From the IMG/VR virus record IMGVR_UViG_3300008459_000077, positions 1 to 48,481 of that record: a stretch of DNA of 48,481 bases, one strand, 5' to 3'. Positions 15,760-26,100 of the stretch are shown one piece after another (within the stretch, counting starts at the first letter, position 1; the number at the start of each line of letters is the position of its first letter). The notes under the pieces were generated by a model. It did no database searches. It was not told where the DNA came from and saw nothing but the letters and a program-made list of their open reading frames with translations. The stretch is from a virus. Position numbers and translations under genes: made by a program.

Positions 15760-16776
15760 TTATTGTCCTGTTGAGGTTCTGTTGGCTAAAGCTCTTGCAT
15801 CAACTACAACTGGATTTCCATTATTATCATATAAAGTTACCATAACTCTTTGACCACTAGACAGTCCGGTATCAGCATATGATGCTACGGATCTTTGATC
15901 TGTGGTATAAACTGGATTTCCTCCAGCATCAAATCCTATAATTCTTGATTGTCCTTGGGTTCCTTTACTTACTAGTGATCTTGCATCTGTTACTGGATAG
16001 GTTATAGGTGCTGGATTGTTGGATGTTCTATTGACTAGTGCTCTTGCTGGGTCTATAGATGGTATAGGATTGTCGGTATTTTGGGTTGTTCTTTGTGAGC
16101 TAGACATTCCTACATCTCCATAGCTAACTAGATTTCTTGCGTCTACCACACCAAGTGGATTTCCTGATGAATCATATACATTTACTAAAGCTCTTCCAGC
16201 TCTTTCATTAGCTTCTCCGGTGCTTGCCACATTTATAATAGCTCTTCCGTCTGCAGTTCTTTGATTGACCGTAGTTCCTCTATTTACTAAGGCTCTTGCG
16301 TCATTTACGACTGTTGGTACGCTAGTAATAATATTACTACTAACTGATTTTACAGTTACAACAGGACCGCCATCGATTGTATCTGGACTATCTAAATTAA
16401 TACCTCTACTTGTTATTTTTGTTCCTTCATAATAAGAGGTTCTTCGACCAGCCCATCTCATATCACTATCTTGAATCTCTGCCTTCTCAAATCTAATAAT
16501 TTGAAAGTTTTTGAGATTAATTGTTGCAGAGGTTACTGTACCGGTGACATCAAACACTAAATCTATTGAGCTACTTGCTTCTACAACTGTTTCAATATCT
16601 ATTCCAATCCACACATTCTCTTGTGTTGTTGATTGTAATGGTGTTGCGTTATCAGATCTTTTTATTTCTAATGTTTGTGTACCAGCGCCTAAGGCGCTAA
16701 AATTAACAGCACCTATAATTCTATATTTACACTTTTGGGATGATGATAATCCGTTATTTACTGATAATAATGCCAT
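15760..16776 (-). CDS. Tail-associated repeat protein with ARALVN-type repeats (338 aa)
   Basis: Residues 1-130 form a beta-sandwich-like domain. From about residue 158 to the end the chain is built from imperfect repeats. DARALVNR-type cores lie with their Arg at 161, 178, 195, 214, 245, 266, 295 and 328; three are preceded by DxxGNP (for example YDSSGNPLGVVDAR) and three elements read G(L/M)SS(S/G)Q(R/K) (residues 10-14, 223-229 and 304-310). The same ARALVN string opens the two giant tail proteins of this window. I do not know a function; a scaffold or receptor for those N-termini is an inference. It ends 54 nt before the next gene and starts three bases after the previous stop. Confidence 0.75.
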   Translation of the reverse strand: MALLSVNNGLSSSQKCKYRIIGAVNFSALGAGTQTLEIKRSDNATPLQSTTQENVWIGIDIETVVEASSSIDLVFDVTGTVTSATINLKNFQIIRFEKAEIQDSDMRWAGRRTSYYEGTKITSRGINLDSPDTIDGGPVVTVKSVSSNIITSVPTVVNDARALVNRGTTVNQRTADGRAIINVASTGEANERAGRALVNVYDSSGNPLGVVDARNLVSYGDVGMSSSQRTTQNTDNPIPSIDPARALVNRTSNNPAPITYPVTDARSLVSKGTQGQSRIIGFDAGGNPVYTTDQRSVASYADTGLSSGQRVMVTLYDNNGNPVVVDARALANRTSTGQ

Positions 16777-16778
16777 TG

Positions 16779-19700
16779 TTACGGTACGTAAGTAAGTGTT
16801 AAAGTATCACCACTAATTGTTATATCTCCTAAAGTTGTTTCTATACCAAGTCTAGTTAAGTATGCAGTTGTTTGTGTTGTTGGTATTTTATCAAAAAAAC
16901 CATATCCCATAAGCCTATCTATTTCTGTTGTATAAATATCGCTCAATCTATTTTGTAATATAGTTGGTTGTACACCATCTGAATAATCTGCTCCTACAGA
17001 TGGTAAATAAGCCCAATCTTGATCGGCTGATCCAGTCTTAAACCACGCGTAATAATAGTACTGTGATGCATTCCCAAATGGTAAAGTTATTGTATCATCA
17101 ATAGATAAAACACTTTCATTATTATACTCATTTAAATCACTACCTATTAATGCAATAGTCGTATCTATACCAACATCCTCCATTACCATACTATCTGATA
17201 GTATTTGTGTTGGTAACTCTACTGGTACTTGTTCTGTTTCACCTTCAAGCTGTATTGTATCACTCTCTAACTCAGTATGTTTTGCATCAATCTCTGTATC
17301 AAACACATATCCACCAGGTGATCTCCAATCACCATCCATATCCTGGATATAACCCTCTTGATCTCTTATAAGCTGTATTGAAGATGTGTAGCTTAAATCC
17401 TCATATGATGGTTTTAATTGACCGATCTTATTTCTATGCAACAGATGTGATTCAACTAATAATCCCGTTTGTAGTGCAGCTCTTTCTGGCACAAATTGTT
17501 TAATTAACTGGAATAGTGATGAGTCATAATTTTCTGTTAATCGTATAAACCCTTGTACATTATTTCTTTTTTGATATTTTTTAATGTAATGGTGTTTTAA
17601 TTTTTCTAGTTCTGTGTATTCGTTTCTGTAGTAGTCTCCAGGTACTCCTAAAAAGTCATCTAAATTTAATCCACCAAATTGCTCTGAAATATCTTCGTTG
17701 ACTTCGTCTGATGGTGAGAATGCTACACTTACTCGTGCTGAGTCTACTGGATAGGTGTCTAACAAAGAATCTTGAATTGTGCCTTGTAATTGTAGCTGTT
17801 GGTCAGAAACAATCACGCTATCTATTCTAACTTTATTTCCAATATTTCTATTTGCTCCTCCATCTACGTATTCAAGATAGTGTGTCTCTATTTGTGGTAT
17901 CCAATACGAGGCTGTATCGGCTGAGTAGCTGCTAAACGATGCTCCTCTAACTGCACTTGTACTATATCTTAAACTTGTTTGATCCGGGTGAGAGCTTGTA
18001 ACGCTTGCTGTTGCTAGTGCATTAAACTTCCTACCATCACTACCAAAAGTATGTCGTACTTTTAATGTGCTAAATGAGGATGTACTACCAACAATCCTAC
18101 CATCTAATGGACCTTGAAAACTAGTTGGTGCTAGTATGTGATTTTCATAAACATCTAAATCAATCACAGATTTCCATAAACGAAATTCATTAACAACACC
18201 ATAAAACTTAGGTGTGCCACTACCTGGAATCAATGCTGTTGATGGTGATGATATTGATCCAGGTGAGGCTGAGCTTGAATATATTAATGCTTTGCCATAT
18301 TTGTTTGTTCCAACATATGCACCTGATCCAGCATTAACTAAAACTGTCCACCAATCGGTGTCATCTTCAGATAAAGGTACTGTAAATGTTTGAGATCCTA
18401 CAGTTACAGAATTAGCTCCTGGATTGACAGTTACACTAATTGGTCCTGATAATAAGCTGTAATTTGCTGAACTTGTTAATATTGATGTGTCTACTCTAAA
18501 TCTCAACTCTAAAGCACTATAACCACCAGTACTACCATCAGAATCTAGATAGTTTGCTACTGGTATTGTTATTTGCTGACTACCACTGACCATGAGGCCA
18601 TAATAAAATTGATCGTAATCAAGTTGTGTTGCTGTCGTAAAGCTAGGTTCTGGACCACCATATTCTTTTACTCGCAGTATTGTACTCGGTATTCCATAAC
18701 AATTTACTAATGCTCTAATACCTCGTGCTGTGCCTTTTGTTTTTAATAGAAATGGTAGGTTTGTAATTATTCTTTTCCACGTTTCTTTGGTCTTATCCTC
18801 CATTGAAAACCCATAGGTTGGTGATGTTAAATTACCATTAACATCTGTACCAAGAACATATGTCCATAACTCTTCAAGCTGACTACCATTCTCTGTGTTT
18901 AATCCTAGGTTTTCACCAATTGTATAAACCAGATCTTTAGCAAATCCTTCTGTCAACGACTCGTATCGCTCGTAAATAGTTGGTAGTTGTTTTATGTATT
19001 GATATATGATATCAAAATAATGACCCATCATATCAATGAACAAAATATATTGATCATTTGATGGTACATTATACACGTGTTCTGGTATTAACTGTCTTAA
19101 ATTATTTGGATTATTTAAGTCATATACACTTGCAGATTGTATTACACCATTGAACCATGCTAAGCCTTCTGAGGATGTAGATGGATAATTAACATATGGT
19201 AATGTGCTATTTTGTTTTGGCCAAGTTGTTGGATAAAATTCACCAAAAGAGCTAGATTCATACGAGGAGCTTTGGTAATATAGATAATTTTCATATGTGT
19301 CAAATGCTCCCAATATTGCACTCTTTTTTGCTTTAGCATCCGTCACGTTTGCTACAAAATATTGTGATCCTGTTAATCCACTATTGGCACTGTAGGCAGG
19401 TGTGTTTGCGTATGACTGAGATAATGCATCTATACGCTCGTCATAGAATTCTAATAACTCTAGTTTATATTTAAAGTTTCGTAAGCGCTCTTCAGCTGAT
19501 CCAAAATGTATATAATTTTCAAACTTTTTAAAATCTACATTAAGTTTTATACCCTCAACAAGCGATCCACTAAACATTCTTTGAATTATAGAAAGAGATG
19601 TATCTGTGTTTGACGATAGGACATCATCCCAATCTTTATAATTCGTACTTACGTTTGTTATTTTATCAGAAACTATATCAAAGTTTGCTGGTCCAATATA

Positions 19701-20402
19701 AGTGTAATTGACTTGTGGTTTAGGTGGTATAACAGTAACGCTATCAGATATGGGTGCCGACACTTCCTGTGCCAACCATAATAAATCATCAACTTTTATT
19801 GTTAAAGGTAATGGTGCAGTTAGTTTAAAAATTATACTATAAGGATAGTCGCTGACTGTAAAGGGATCTTGTACGTAGTCAAATACTTTATATGTCTCAA
19901 ATGTATTTCTAAATAAAAATAGATTTGGTAGTACACTATTCTTTTCAATTTTGAAAAAGTCTTCGGCAAAGGCTTGTTCAAAAGCAGTTGCCATCAAATC
20001 AGTAGCGTCAGCTGGTATTATTGGCGTAACTCTGATTTCTAATCTATCTGCAGATATTTCTTGTATTACAAGTTTATTACCATCTCCAGATCCAAGATAG
20101 TTTCTAAGAAATCTTGCTCGAACATTATATTTGCCTGAATAATACCTTTGTTGTTGTAATATTTTTTCAACGTCAATTGATACTTTATAATTTTCAACGT
20201 TGTAGGCAGATGGTCTATATACTGTTTCTAAGTAGTCATTGGTGAAATTATATATCTCCAACAAAATACTCTCGTTTGGATATACATTTCGTTCGGGACT
20301 ACCTGCTCCAAACGGTGGTACACTGTCTCCAGCAGTTTGTTCTACAGTAAATGGGTTCCGGCTCTCACCAGCCTGTGTTTTGTTTACTAATGCTCTAGCC
20401 AT
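16779..20402 (-). CDS. Giant baseplate/tail protein with LamG-like domain (1207 aa)
   Basis: The protein starts MARALVNKTQAG, like the 1125-residue fibre protein. Around residues 545-583, ITNLPFLLKTKGTARGI followed by a YGIP element and EYGG matches a motif I recall from conserved tail proteins of marine T4-like phages and resembling P2 gpI-type baseplate proteins. Residues about 605-755 have a LamG/concanavalin-like strand pattern (ALELRFRVDT, FYGVVNEFRLWKS). The C-terminal 300 residues are acidic with no known domain. The probable role is a baseplate-attached, surface-binding component. TATTTATA (20422-20429) stands 19 nt before the ATG in a 54-nt gap. No peptidase or lyase motif is visible. 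Confidence 0.8.
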   Translation of the reverse strand: MARALVNKTQAGESRNPFTVEQTAGDSVPPFGAGSPERNVYPNESILLEIYNFTNDYLETVYRPSAYNVENYKVSIDVEKILQQQRYYSGKYNVRARFLRNYLGSGDGNKLVIQEISADRLEIRVTPIIPADATDLMATAFEQAFAEDFFKIEKNSVLPNLFLFRNTFETYKVFDYVQDPFTVSDYPYSIIFKLTAPLPLTIKVDDLLWLAQEVSAPISDSVTVIPPKPQVNYTYIGPANFDIVSDKITNVSTNYKDWDDVLSSNTDTSLSIIQRMFSGSLVEGIKLNVDFKKFENYIHFGSAEERLRNFKYKLELLEFYDERIDALSQSYANTPAYSANSGLTGSQYFVANVTDAKAKKSAILGAFDTYENYLYYQSSSYESSSFGEFYPTTWPKQNSTLPYVNYPSTSSEGLAWFNGVIQSASVYDLNNPNNLRQLIPEHVYNVPSNDQYILFIDMMGHYFDIIYQYIKQLPTIYERYESLTEGFAKDLVYTIGENLGLNTENGSQLEELWTYVLGTDVNGNLTSPTYGFSMEDKTKETWKRIITNLPFLLKTKGTARGIRALVNCYGIPSTILRVKEYGGPEPSFTTATQLDYDQFYYGLMVSGSQQITIPVANYLDSDGSTGGYSALELRFRVDTSILTSSANYSLLSGPISVTVNPGANSVTVGSQTFTVPLSEDDTDWWTVLVNAGSGAYVGTNKYGKALIYSSSASPGSISSPSTALIPGSGTPKFYGVVNEFRLWKSVIDLDVYENHILAPTSFQGPLDGRIVGSTSSFSTLKVRHTFGSDGRKFNALATASVTSSHPDQTSLRYSTSAVRGASFSSYSADTASYWIPQIETHYLEYVDGGANRNIGNKVRIDSVIVSDQQLQLQGTIQDSLLDTYPVDSARVSVAFSPSDEVNEDISEQFGGLNLDDFLGVPGDYYRNEYTELEKLKHHYIKKYQKRNNVQGFIRLTENYDSSLFQLIKQFVPERAALQTGLLVESHLLHRNKIGQLKPSYEDLSYTSSIQLIRDQEGYIQDMDGDWRSPGGYVFDTEIDAKHTELESDTIQLEGETEQVPVELPTQILSDSMVMEDVGIDTTIALIGSDLNEYNNESVLSIDDTITLPFGNASQYYYYAWFKTGSADQDWAYLPSVGADYSDGVQPTILQNRLSDIYTTEIDRLMGYGFFDKIPTTQTTAYLTRLGIETTLGDITISGDTLTLTYVP

Positions 20403-20421
20403 TTAAAAGTATAGACTTTAG

Positions 20422-20429
20422 TATAAATA
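20422..20429 (-). promoter_or_regulatory. TATTTATA motif, 19 nt upstream of the gene starting at 20402
   Basis: Coding-strand ATATTTATACTAAAG in a 54-nt intergenic gap before the 1207-residue tail protein. Same distance to ATG as at 15725. Confidence 0.5.
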
Positions 20430-20456
20430 TATTCTACTATCATTTCTAATAATAGT

Positions 20457-23168
20457 TTATCCACCAACATTACCTAAACCATCCGTTGATGATACACTTG
20501 GTGGTGGCTCCCCTGTAATACCACTTCCTGATAAAAGCTGTGGTACAGATGATTGTGTAACTATAAGCCTAGCTGTTTGTGTTAATTCTTCCAAATCAAT
20601 TATACCTGGAGCCCCTGCATTGAATCTTAAGTTCTCTAAATCGTATGTTGTTACTGATGGCGGTGTAATTGTAAAAGCAACTTCTGCATCATCTGGTTCA
20701 ACATTATATGGATACACCAAACTATCTATATTTGTCTCATTTCCTTGCGGTCCACCACCTGACTGTATACTATTAAAGTAGTTATCGTTGTCAGATTCTA
20801 GCAACTGCTTTTGTTTATACCACACATTTCCTGGTGGTATTTTGTATGTAATGTGTTTATCAGTGACTTCTACGTTATTAGGATGAAGTGATAAGTGCAT
20901 CGCAGTTACACCACATCGAGGATTTCCATACTCATAGTATCTTTGATCAGATTCAACGTTGGATAAGTAATCATAATAAATTTCTTGCTTGTTCCATCCT
21001 TTTATTTGTGGATTATTATCGTATATAACATTTGATGTATGATTAAATATTATATTAACTCTAATTCTTCTTGTTTGTACTGGTACAACGATATCTGCGC
21101 TAACCCCAAACATAGCTGAGCCACCAACATCCCAAATAACATCTTTAATTCTCTGGTTTCTAATTTCCCAATCATCAAACAACCTATAGTGATATGCTTT
21201 GATCCATAATGCGTATAGATCAGGCCGACCTGTATTTGTACTAGCTAATTTTACAGCATCGATAGTTGTGTATGTTTTATTAAAAATCTTTACAGCCTGT
21301 GATGTTAAGTCGGTTATCCAGCTATATGTATTTCCAATGTAAAATGGCATAAAAAACTTTTCTTTTACCGCCCACATATCTTTAGCTGTTGGGCCTTTTA
21401 TTAGCTCAGATCTTAAAGTGTTATTATCAATGTCAAGAAAATCCAATCTTATGTCGGTTACATCATCTGTTATTGGTTCAATGTTGAATGGTTCATTTGG
21501 TTTTAAAAATAAAGCTGTCTTCCTCTGCACTCTTTTGTTTGTAATGGAATTTATTGCAGGTTTATAAGGCTTTAACCAATCAATTTCCTTAAATAGCGTT
21601 AGTTTTAGGTCTGTTGCATCTCCACCAGGTATTGTAGGTTCGCTACCATTTCTACGAGCGAACCCTATACGAAAAGTATTTTTACCATAGGTAACTGGTG
21701 TCCCATCAGCACGTCTAACATACCCTACCCACCAATTGCTTGCAAGTATCTTTGATTGGAAGTCTCCTAATCCAGTTTTCCACATATCAGGCCATGCCCA
21801 AGTTAATCCTTGTGGATCTGATTCATCGTAATCAAGTGTTACAACCGATGGATTACCATCCTCTCCTTTTGGTGCATATCCATTTATTAAATCAAGCACA
21901 TCTTGCCTAGTATATGGTACAAAGTTTTCTGGTTTAATGTAAGGTATTACAGGTGGTTTTACCTCGGTACCTTCTATGTCATTTGCTCGTGATGCACTTT
22001 CATAAAGCTTTTGAGACAATGGTATTGTGTTATTTTCAATATACTCATTATCTCTAGTTACATACTTTGTTTTGTATCTTGTTATTCCTGTGCCTATATA
22101 AGCAAAAAAATGTGCCACTAGTCTATCAATACCATATGCTTGCCCATCTACTATATTAGCAACTTCTGTTACATCTATGTCTTGATATGCAGTACAACTT
22201 GCCTTACCACCATAAGTTGTGAATTTTATTCTATCGCGAGTAAAATAAGTATTACCGTCTACAATATTTTTTTGTAATCCATAAAGTGGATTTTTATTTG
22301 CTTTATCAATATATGTACATGCTGGAAAAAAGCCACTATGTGTTGTGTCATCTTCAGATGCAACTAGTAGTGGATGAAAATACTTTATACGCCAAACATA
22401 ATAATCGTTACTTGGATCTCCAACGTCAATAGTCTTTGTCTTTAAAAACCAATTTCTTAATATCATTTCGTTTTTCCTTAACGAAAAGTGAAAATTAAAA
22501 TTTCGTGATATTTCAGCGTCCTGCTTTCGCGTTTTCCAATAAGAATCTTTTGGTATACTTGCATTTGATTGTCCGAAACCAAGATCAACAAAGTTTTGTG
22601 TTGTAAAATCTGCGTCTGCAATCCAATCTTCAACTCCTTTTAATCCATTTGAATTTAAAATAAGATTGCTATAAAATAATGGATAATTGTCTTTACTTAT
22701 AATATCTATTTCGACTTGATCTGATACCGTTACTCCTACCTTATTTGATATTTGTAATTCATAAATACCTGACATATCCCTTTTTGCTTGTTGAAGCATT
22801 ATTGAACCAGTCCCTTGTAATTTATTAAGAGCATTTATTTCATATAATGGACTATCGTTTCTTGTCCAGCGATATGTTATATTTTTTAAATCAAATACAT
22901 TCTTTATATTATGTGGATCTTCAATCACTGGCTGAAAGGCAAAACTTGTCCCTTCTAGCATTGTTATTTTGTTAGTTGTTTGTTGTAGGTTTTTAAAACT
23001 AACAAACTCTCCTTCGGATATTTGATCCACCCAAGTATACTGCTTAAAGCTATTAAGCAGGCCACCTACTAATGTTGGTGGTTGGTTAACTACAGGATAT
23101 AACACAAATGTTGTGTTATTGTAGTTTTCGTTTTTCTTTTCTAAAGTTTTTAATACACCTTTTATCAT
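20457..23168 (-). CDS. Ig-domain tail protein, paralogue of its upstream neighbour (903 aa)
   Basis: Residues about 68-158 form an immunoglobulin-like domain: ITMLEGTSFAFQP, the core Trp in ITYRWTRND (Trp101), then DMSGIYELQISNKVGV. The usual disulphide cysteines are absent. The segment after the Ig domain (FYSNLILNSNGLKGVEDW) and a later one (IKFTTYGGKASCTAYQDIDV, YGIDRLVAHFFAYIG) align with the 1227-residue protein encoded just upstream, so the genes are tandem duplicates. Their 4-nt ATGA overlap indicates coupled translation. Ig domains are common on phage tails and heads and usually give weak surface binding. It is likely a long tail or baseplate appendage protein. Confidence 0.82.
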   Translation of the reverse strand: MIKGVLKTLEKKNENYNNTTFVLYPVVNQPPTLVGGLLNSFKQYTWVDQISEGEFVSFKNLQQTTNKITMLEGTSFAFQPVIEDPHNIKNVFDLKNITYRWTRNDSPLYEINALNKLQGTGSIMLQQAKRDMSGIYELQISNKVGVTVSDQVEIDIISKDNYPLFYSNLILNSNGLKGVEDWIADADFTTQNFVDLGFGQSNASIPKDSYWKTRKQDAEISRNFNFHFSLRKNEMILRNWFLKTKTIDVGDPSNDYYVWRIKYFHPLLVASEDDTTHSGFFPACTYIDKANKNPLYGLQKNIVDGNTYFTRDRIKFTTYGGKASCTAYQDIDVTEVANIVDGQAYGIDRLVAHFFAYIGTGITRYKTKYVTRDNEYIENNTIPLSQKLYESASRANDIEGTEVKPPVIPYIKPENFVPYTRQDVLDLINGYAPKGEDGNPSVVTLDYDESDPQGLTWAWPDMWKTGLGDFQSKILASNWWVGYVRRADGTPVTYGKNTFRIGFARRNGSEPTIPGGDATDLKLTLFKEIDWLKPYKPAINSITNKRVQRKTALFLKPNEPFNIEPITDDVTDIRLDFLDIDNNTLRSELIKGPTAKDMWAVKEKFFMPFYIGNTYSWITDLTSQAVKIFNKTYTTIDAVKLASTNTGRPDLYALWIKAYHYRLFDDWEIRNQRIKDVIWDVGGSAMFGVSADIVVPVQTRRIRVNIIFNHTSNVIYDNNPQIKGWNKQEIYYDYLSNVESDQRYYEYGNPRCGVTAMHLSLHPNNVEVTDKHITYKIPPGNVWYKQKQLLESDNDNYFNSIQSGGGPQGNETNIDSLVYPYNVEPDDAEVAFTITPPSVTTYDLENLRFNAGAPGIIDLEELTQTARLIVTQSSVPQLLSGSGITGEPPPSVSSTDGLGNVGG

Positions 23169-26100
23169 TCTTCTCCTTGATAGTTGTCAATATAACTATA
23201 AACAAAATAGCATATTTTTTTTTGATTTGGATAAACTATTGCAGCTGGTGTTCTCATATCCTTTTTTGGCATCACGTTAATTAATTTAACTCTGTCAAAA
23301 GTTCCACCATATGCATAAATCTTTTTTGTAATAACAACTTTATCTACATCAGTAATAACTCTAGCATCATCTCCAGCTATTAATGTAACATCTTTGTAAA
23401 AAATTTCTATTGTTACGCCACTTCCAACATTATCTATATTTGTTACTGCTATTGGATATTTATTTTGCCATAAACCAAATAGTCCACTAGGGCCATAATC
23501 TGCGTCTAATTTTGCCTTTGCTTTATTATAAACCTCGTTTATGAGCTGAATACGTCTATTTAATGCTTTGGTTTCATTACTTACTGGATTGGACAGATAG
23601 CTCGCTACTCCTGAGAATCCTCCTTGTAAAAATGCACCAACACCGGTACTTGGTCGATCTGGTGTTGGATTGTTGGCAATATTTACTATATCTCTTGCTC
23701 GCCGATAAACCACAACCCTTCCCCCATCACCAACATTGTATGTAACTTGGAATCTACCTATTTGATCCCCAGTATAGGTGCTCACCTGCTCATATAGCAA
23801 GACTTTTTCAATTGATGATTTTTGCCTCAGTGCTTCATCGGTTAGTTCATTCGAGCCTTGATTACTTAATTTGGTAGCTAGTTCTGGTCCAACGTTTCTA
23901 TGCCATTGTGGTGATGATATATCATCGCCTATTGGTGTTGGTACATACTTATCGGTTGTTGGATCATAGTTTGATCCTATTCTATAAAACTCATTATCAG
24001 CATCTCTGTATGGTGAGTTTTGTTCTGCGTCTAAGCTATAGTATAGTACTTGTCTATTTGCTACTTCATTGGCAGATCCTCTACCATTTTGATTAACATT
24101 AGCTCCTTGTTTAAATGGATTACATTCTATATCAATTATAGGTGCTTCTTGTTGATTTAGTCCTACTTGTTCTACTTTCCAATAATCATAAGGTGTTGGT
24201 CTATTTGCAAAAGCAATAACACTACTATTAGAAAAAGGGTTGAAACTAGGCTGTGGCGGTACCTCTTCTCCGTAAGGAGAATACTGAACTTGTAAATCAA
24301 AGCTAATGTTTTCGGCTAGTTGATTTAAGTTCGTTTCAACTACTTCAAATCCTTTAGGTAATGATGTAAATATTGGTTTATCAATCCACTTTATTGTGTT
24401 TGATTTTAATTCTCCTACAATTTGTGGTATACTTGCTTCGTTTAACGACTCAGCGTATTTATTGTACACCACATACACTTTTTCAAATGGTGGTATATAA
24501 TCATTTGAACCTGGCTTTGGATCTCCAACATATGGTGCAATAGATCCTGTCGTTGTCAATTCTCTATATGGTGCAACCTCAATCCAATTACTTGCACCCT
24601 CACTTTCAGATATCCTTGTTAAATCAGTTACTGGTGTTTTAATTAATGGATTTCTGTCGTTTATAAATTTGAAAGTAGTAATGGTTGTTGCCGTTGCTAT
24701 ACCACCTTGAGCTCTTAAGTTTACTAATTGCTTATAAGTGTCGCTATCCGTTGAGACGTAATATTGGTTGTTTTGTGACTTAATTTGCTTTGGGGTATTG
24801 TATGCATTAGCTACCTCTATCCCTATTATACTGCTAGAATATTCAGCCCATTGTGATATTAATTCTGTATAATTTTCAGCAGTCTCCAGCAGTGAGCTTG
24901 ATAATATTGGATATGATAAATTTTCCGTGACCTGTGATAGTATTGTTTTTGTATAATAATTGACTTTGTTTGGATAGTAGGATTCTATAGGCAGTAGAAC
25001 CATATTAAATCCCGATGCTAGGGATCTCGGCTGGCCGTAGACAGGTGTGTACTCGTTGAGTGGTGGTTTGTCTATTTCATCTAACGTGCCGATAGTTTGT
25101 GTTTCATTCCAATCTATAATTCCAACTCGATTACCTGCTATTTTAAAGTAGGCATCCTCTGATTGTGGAAACCAAAAAGGCTTAACAATAGATTCCCAAT
25201 TGAAATTTTCATAAACCGAGTCTGTTGTGTCTAAAAACTTGTAAAACGCCTCTTCTAATGGTGTTCCTGTTCTAATTTCAAACTCAACAGATATTCTTAT
25301 TTTGTTTGTTTTAAAATTAAGCTTAGATATAACTTCTCGATTCCATTTTACATACTGACCATGTGTTGGTATTGTTGCTTTTTCGCCATATAGCTTAGAT
25401 ACAGCAGCTATTATCTTTTCTTCTCTGGTATTCCCGTACGATTGAAATCCACTTCCAAGTTGCTGAGGTACTAAATTAACATCACCTATCTGTGGTAAAA
25501 TTGTTGTCCATGGATCATATACAGTTATACCATAATCCATATACACTTCTCCAGTATTTATATCTACTAATCTTGCAGTCTTAAGTGGCGTTTCTTGATC
25601 ATATTCTGTTACTCGAACTACTACACTTTCTTCTAATTGTGGTACCCCTGCAATCAAAGCGTTTAATGTTGATAATCTCGGACTACTTGGGTCTATAGTA
25701 TAGATATAATTCCTTTGTTCATTGATAGCTGTAATGAAAGTTTGTCTAAACTTATTAACAGCATTGCCTATATAACATCCAAAAACACCTCGCACTCCAT
25801 TAACACCATATACTGAGCCTTGTATATAAGGTTTAATTTCTGATAAGTCTATATCATATTCTGCTCTTATTTTTTGTTTGCCACCATTTGCATAATACAC
25901 AAATTTATCCCTAGTAAAGTAGCTACCGTTTGTTAGGTAATCTCTTGTAAAATTACTATTTTTTACATCGTATGTGTTGATGTGATATGGCCTAGGATAA
26001 AACATATCTAAGCTATACCCAAACGTATCCTGATTCCACTGCTTACTAAACTCTGTAAATGGTGCTGTGCTTAGTTTTGCTGACTTAAATTCATCGTCTG

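Noticed and set aside
18705-18760. A further RALVN string inside the 1207-residue protein (GIRALVNCYGIP)
   Set aside because: It belongs to the conserved LLKTKGT...ALxNCYGIP tail motif, so its likeness to ARALVN is probably coincidental.
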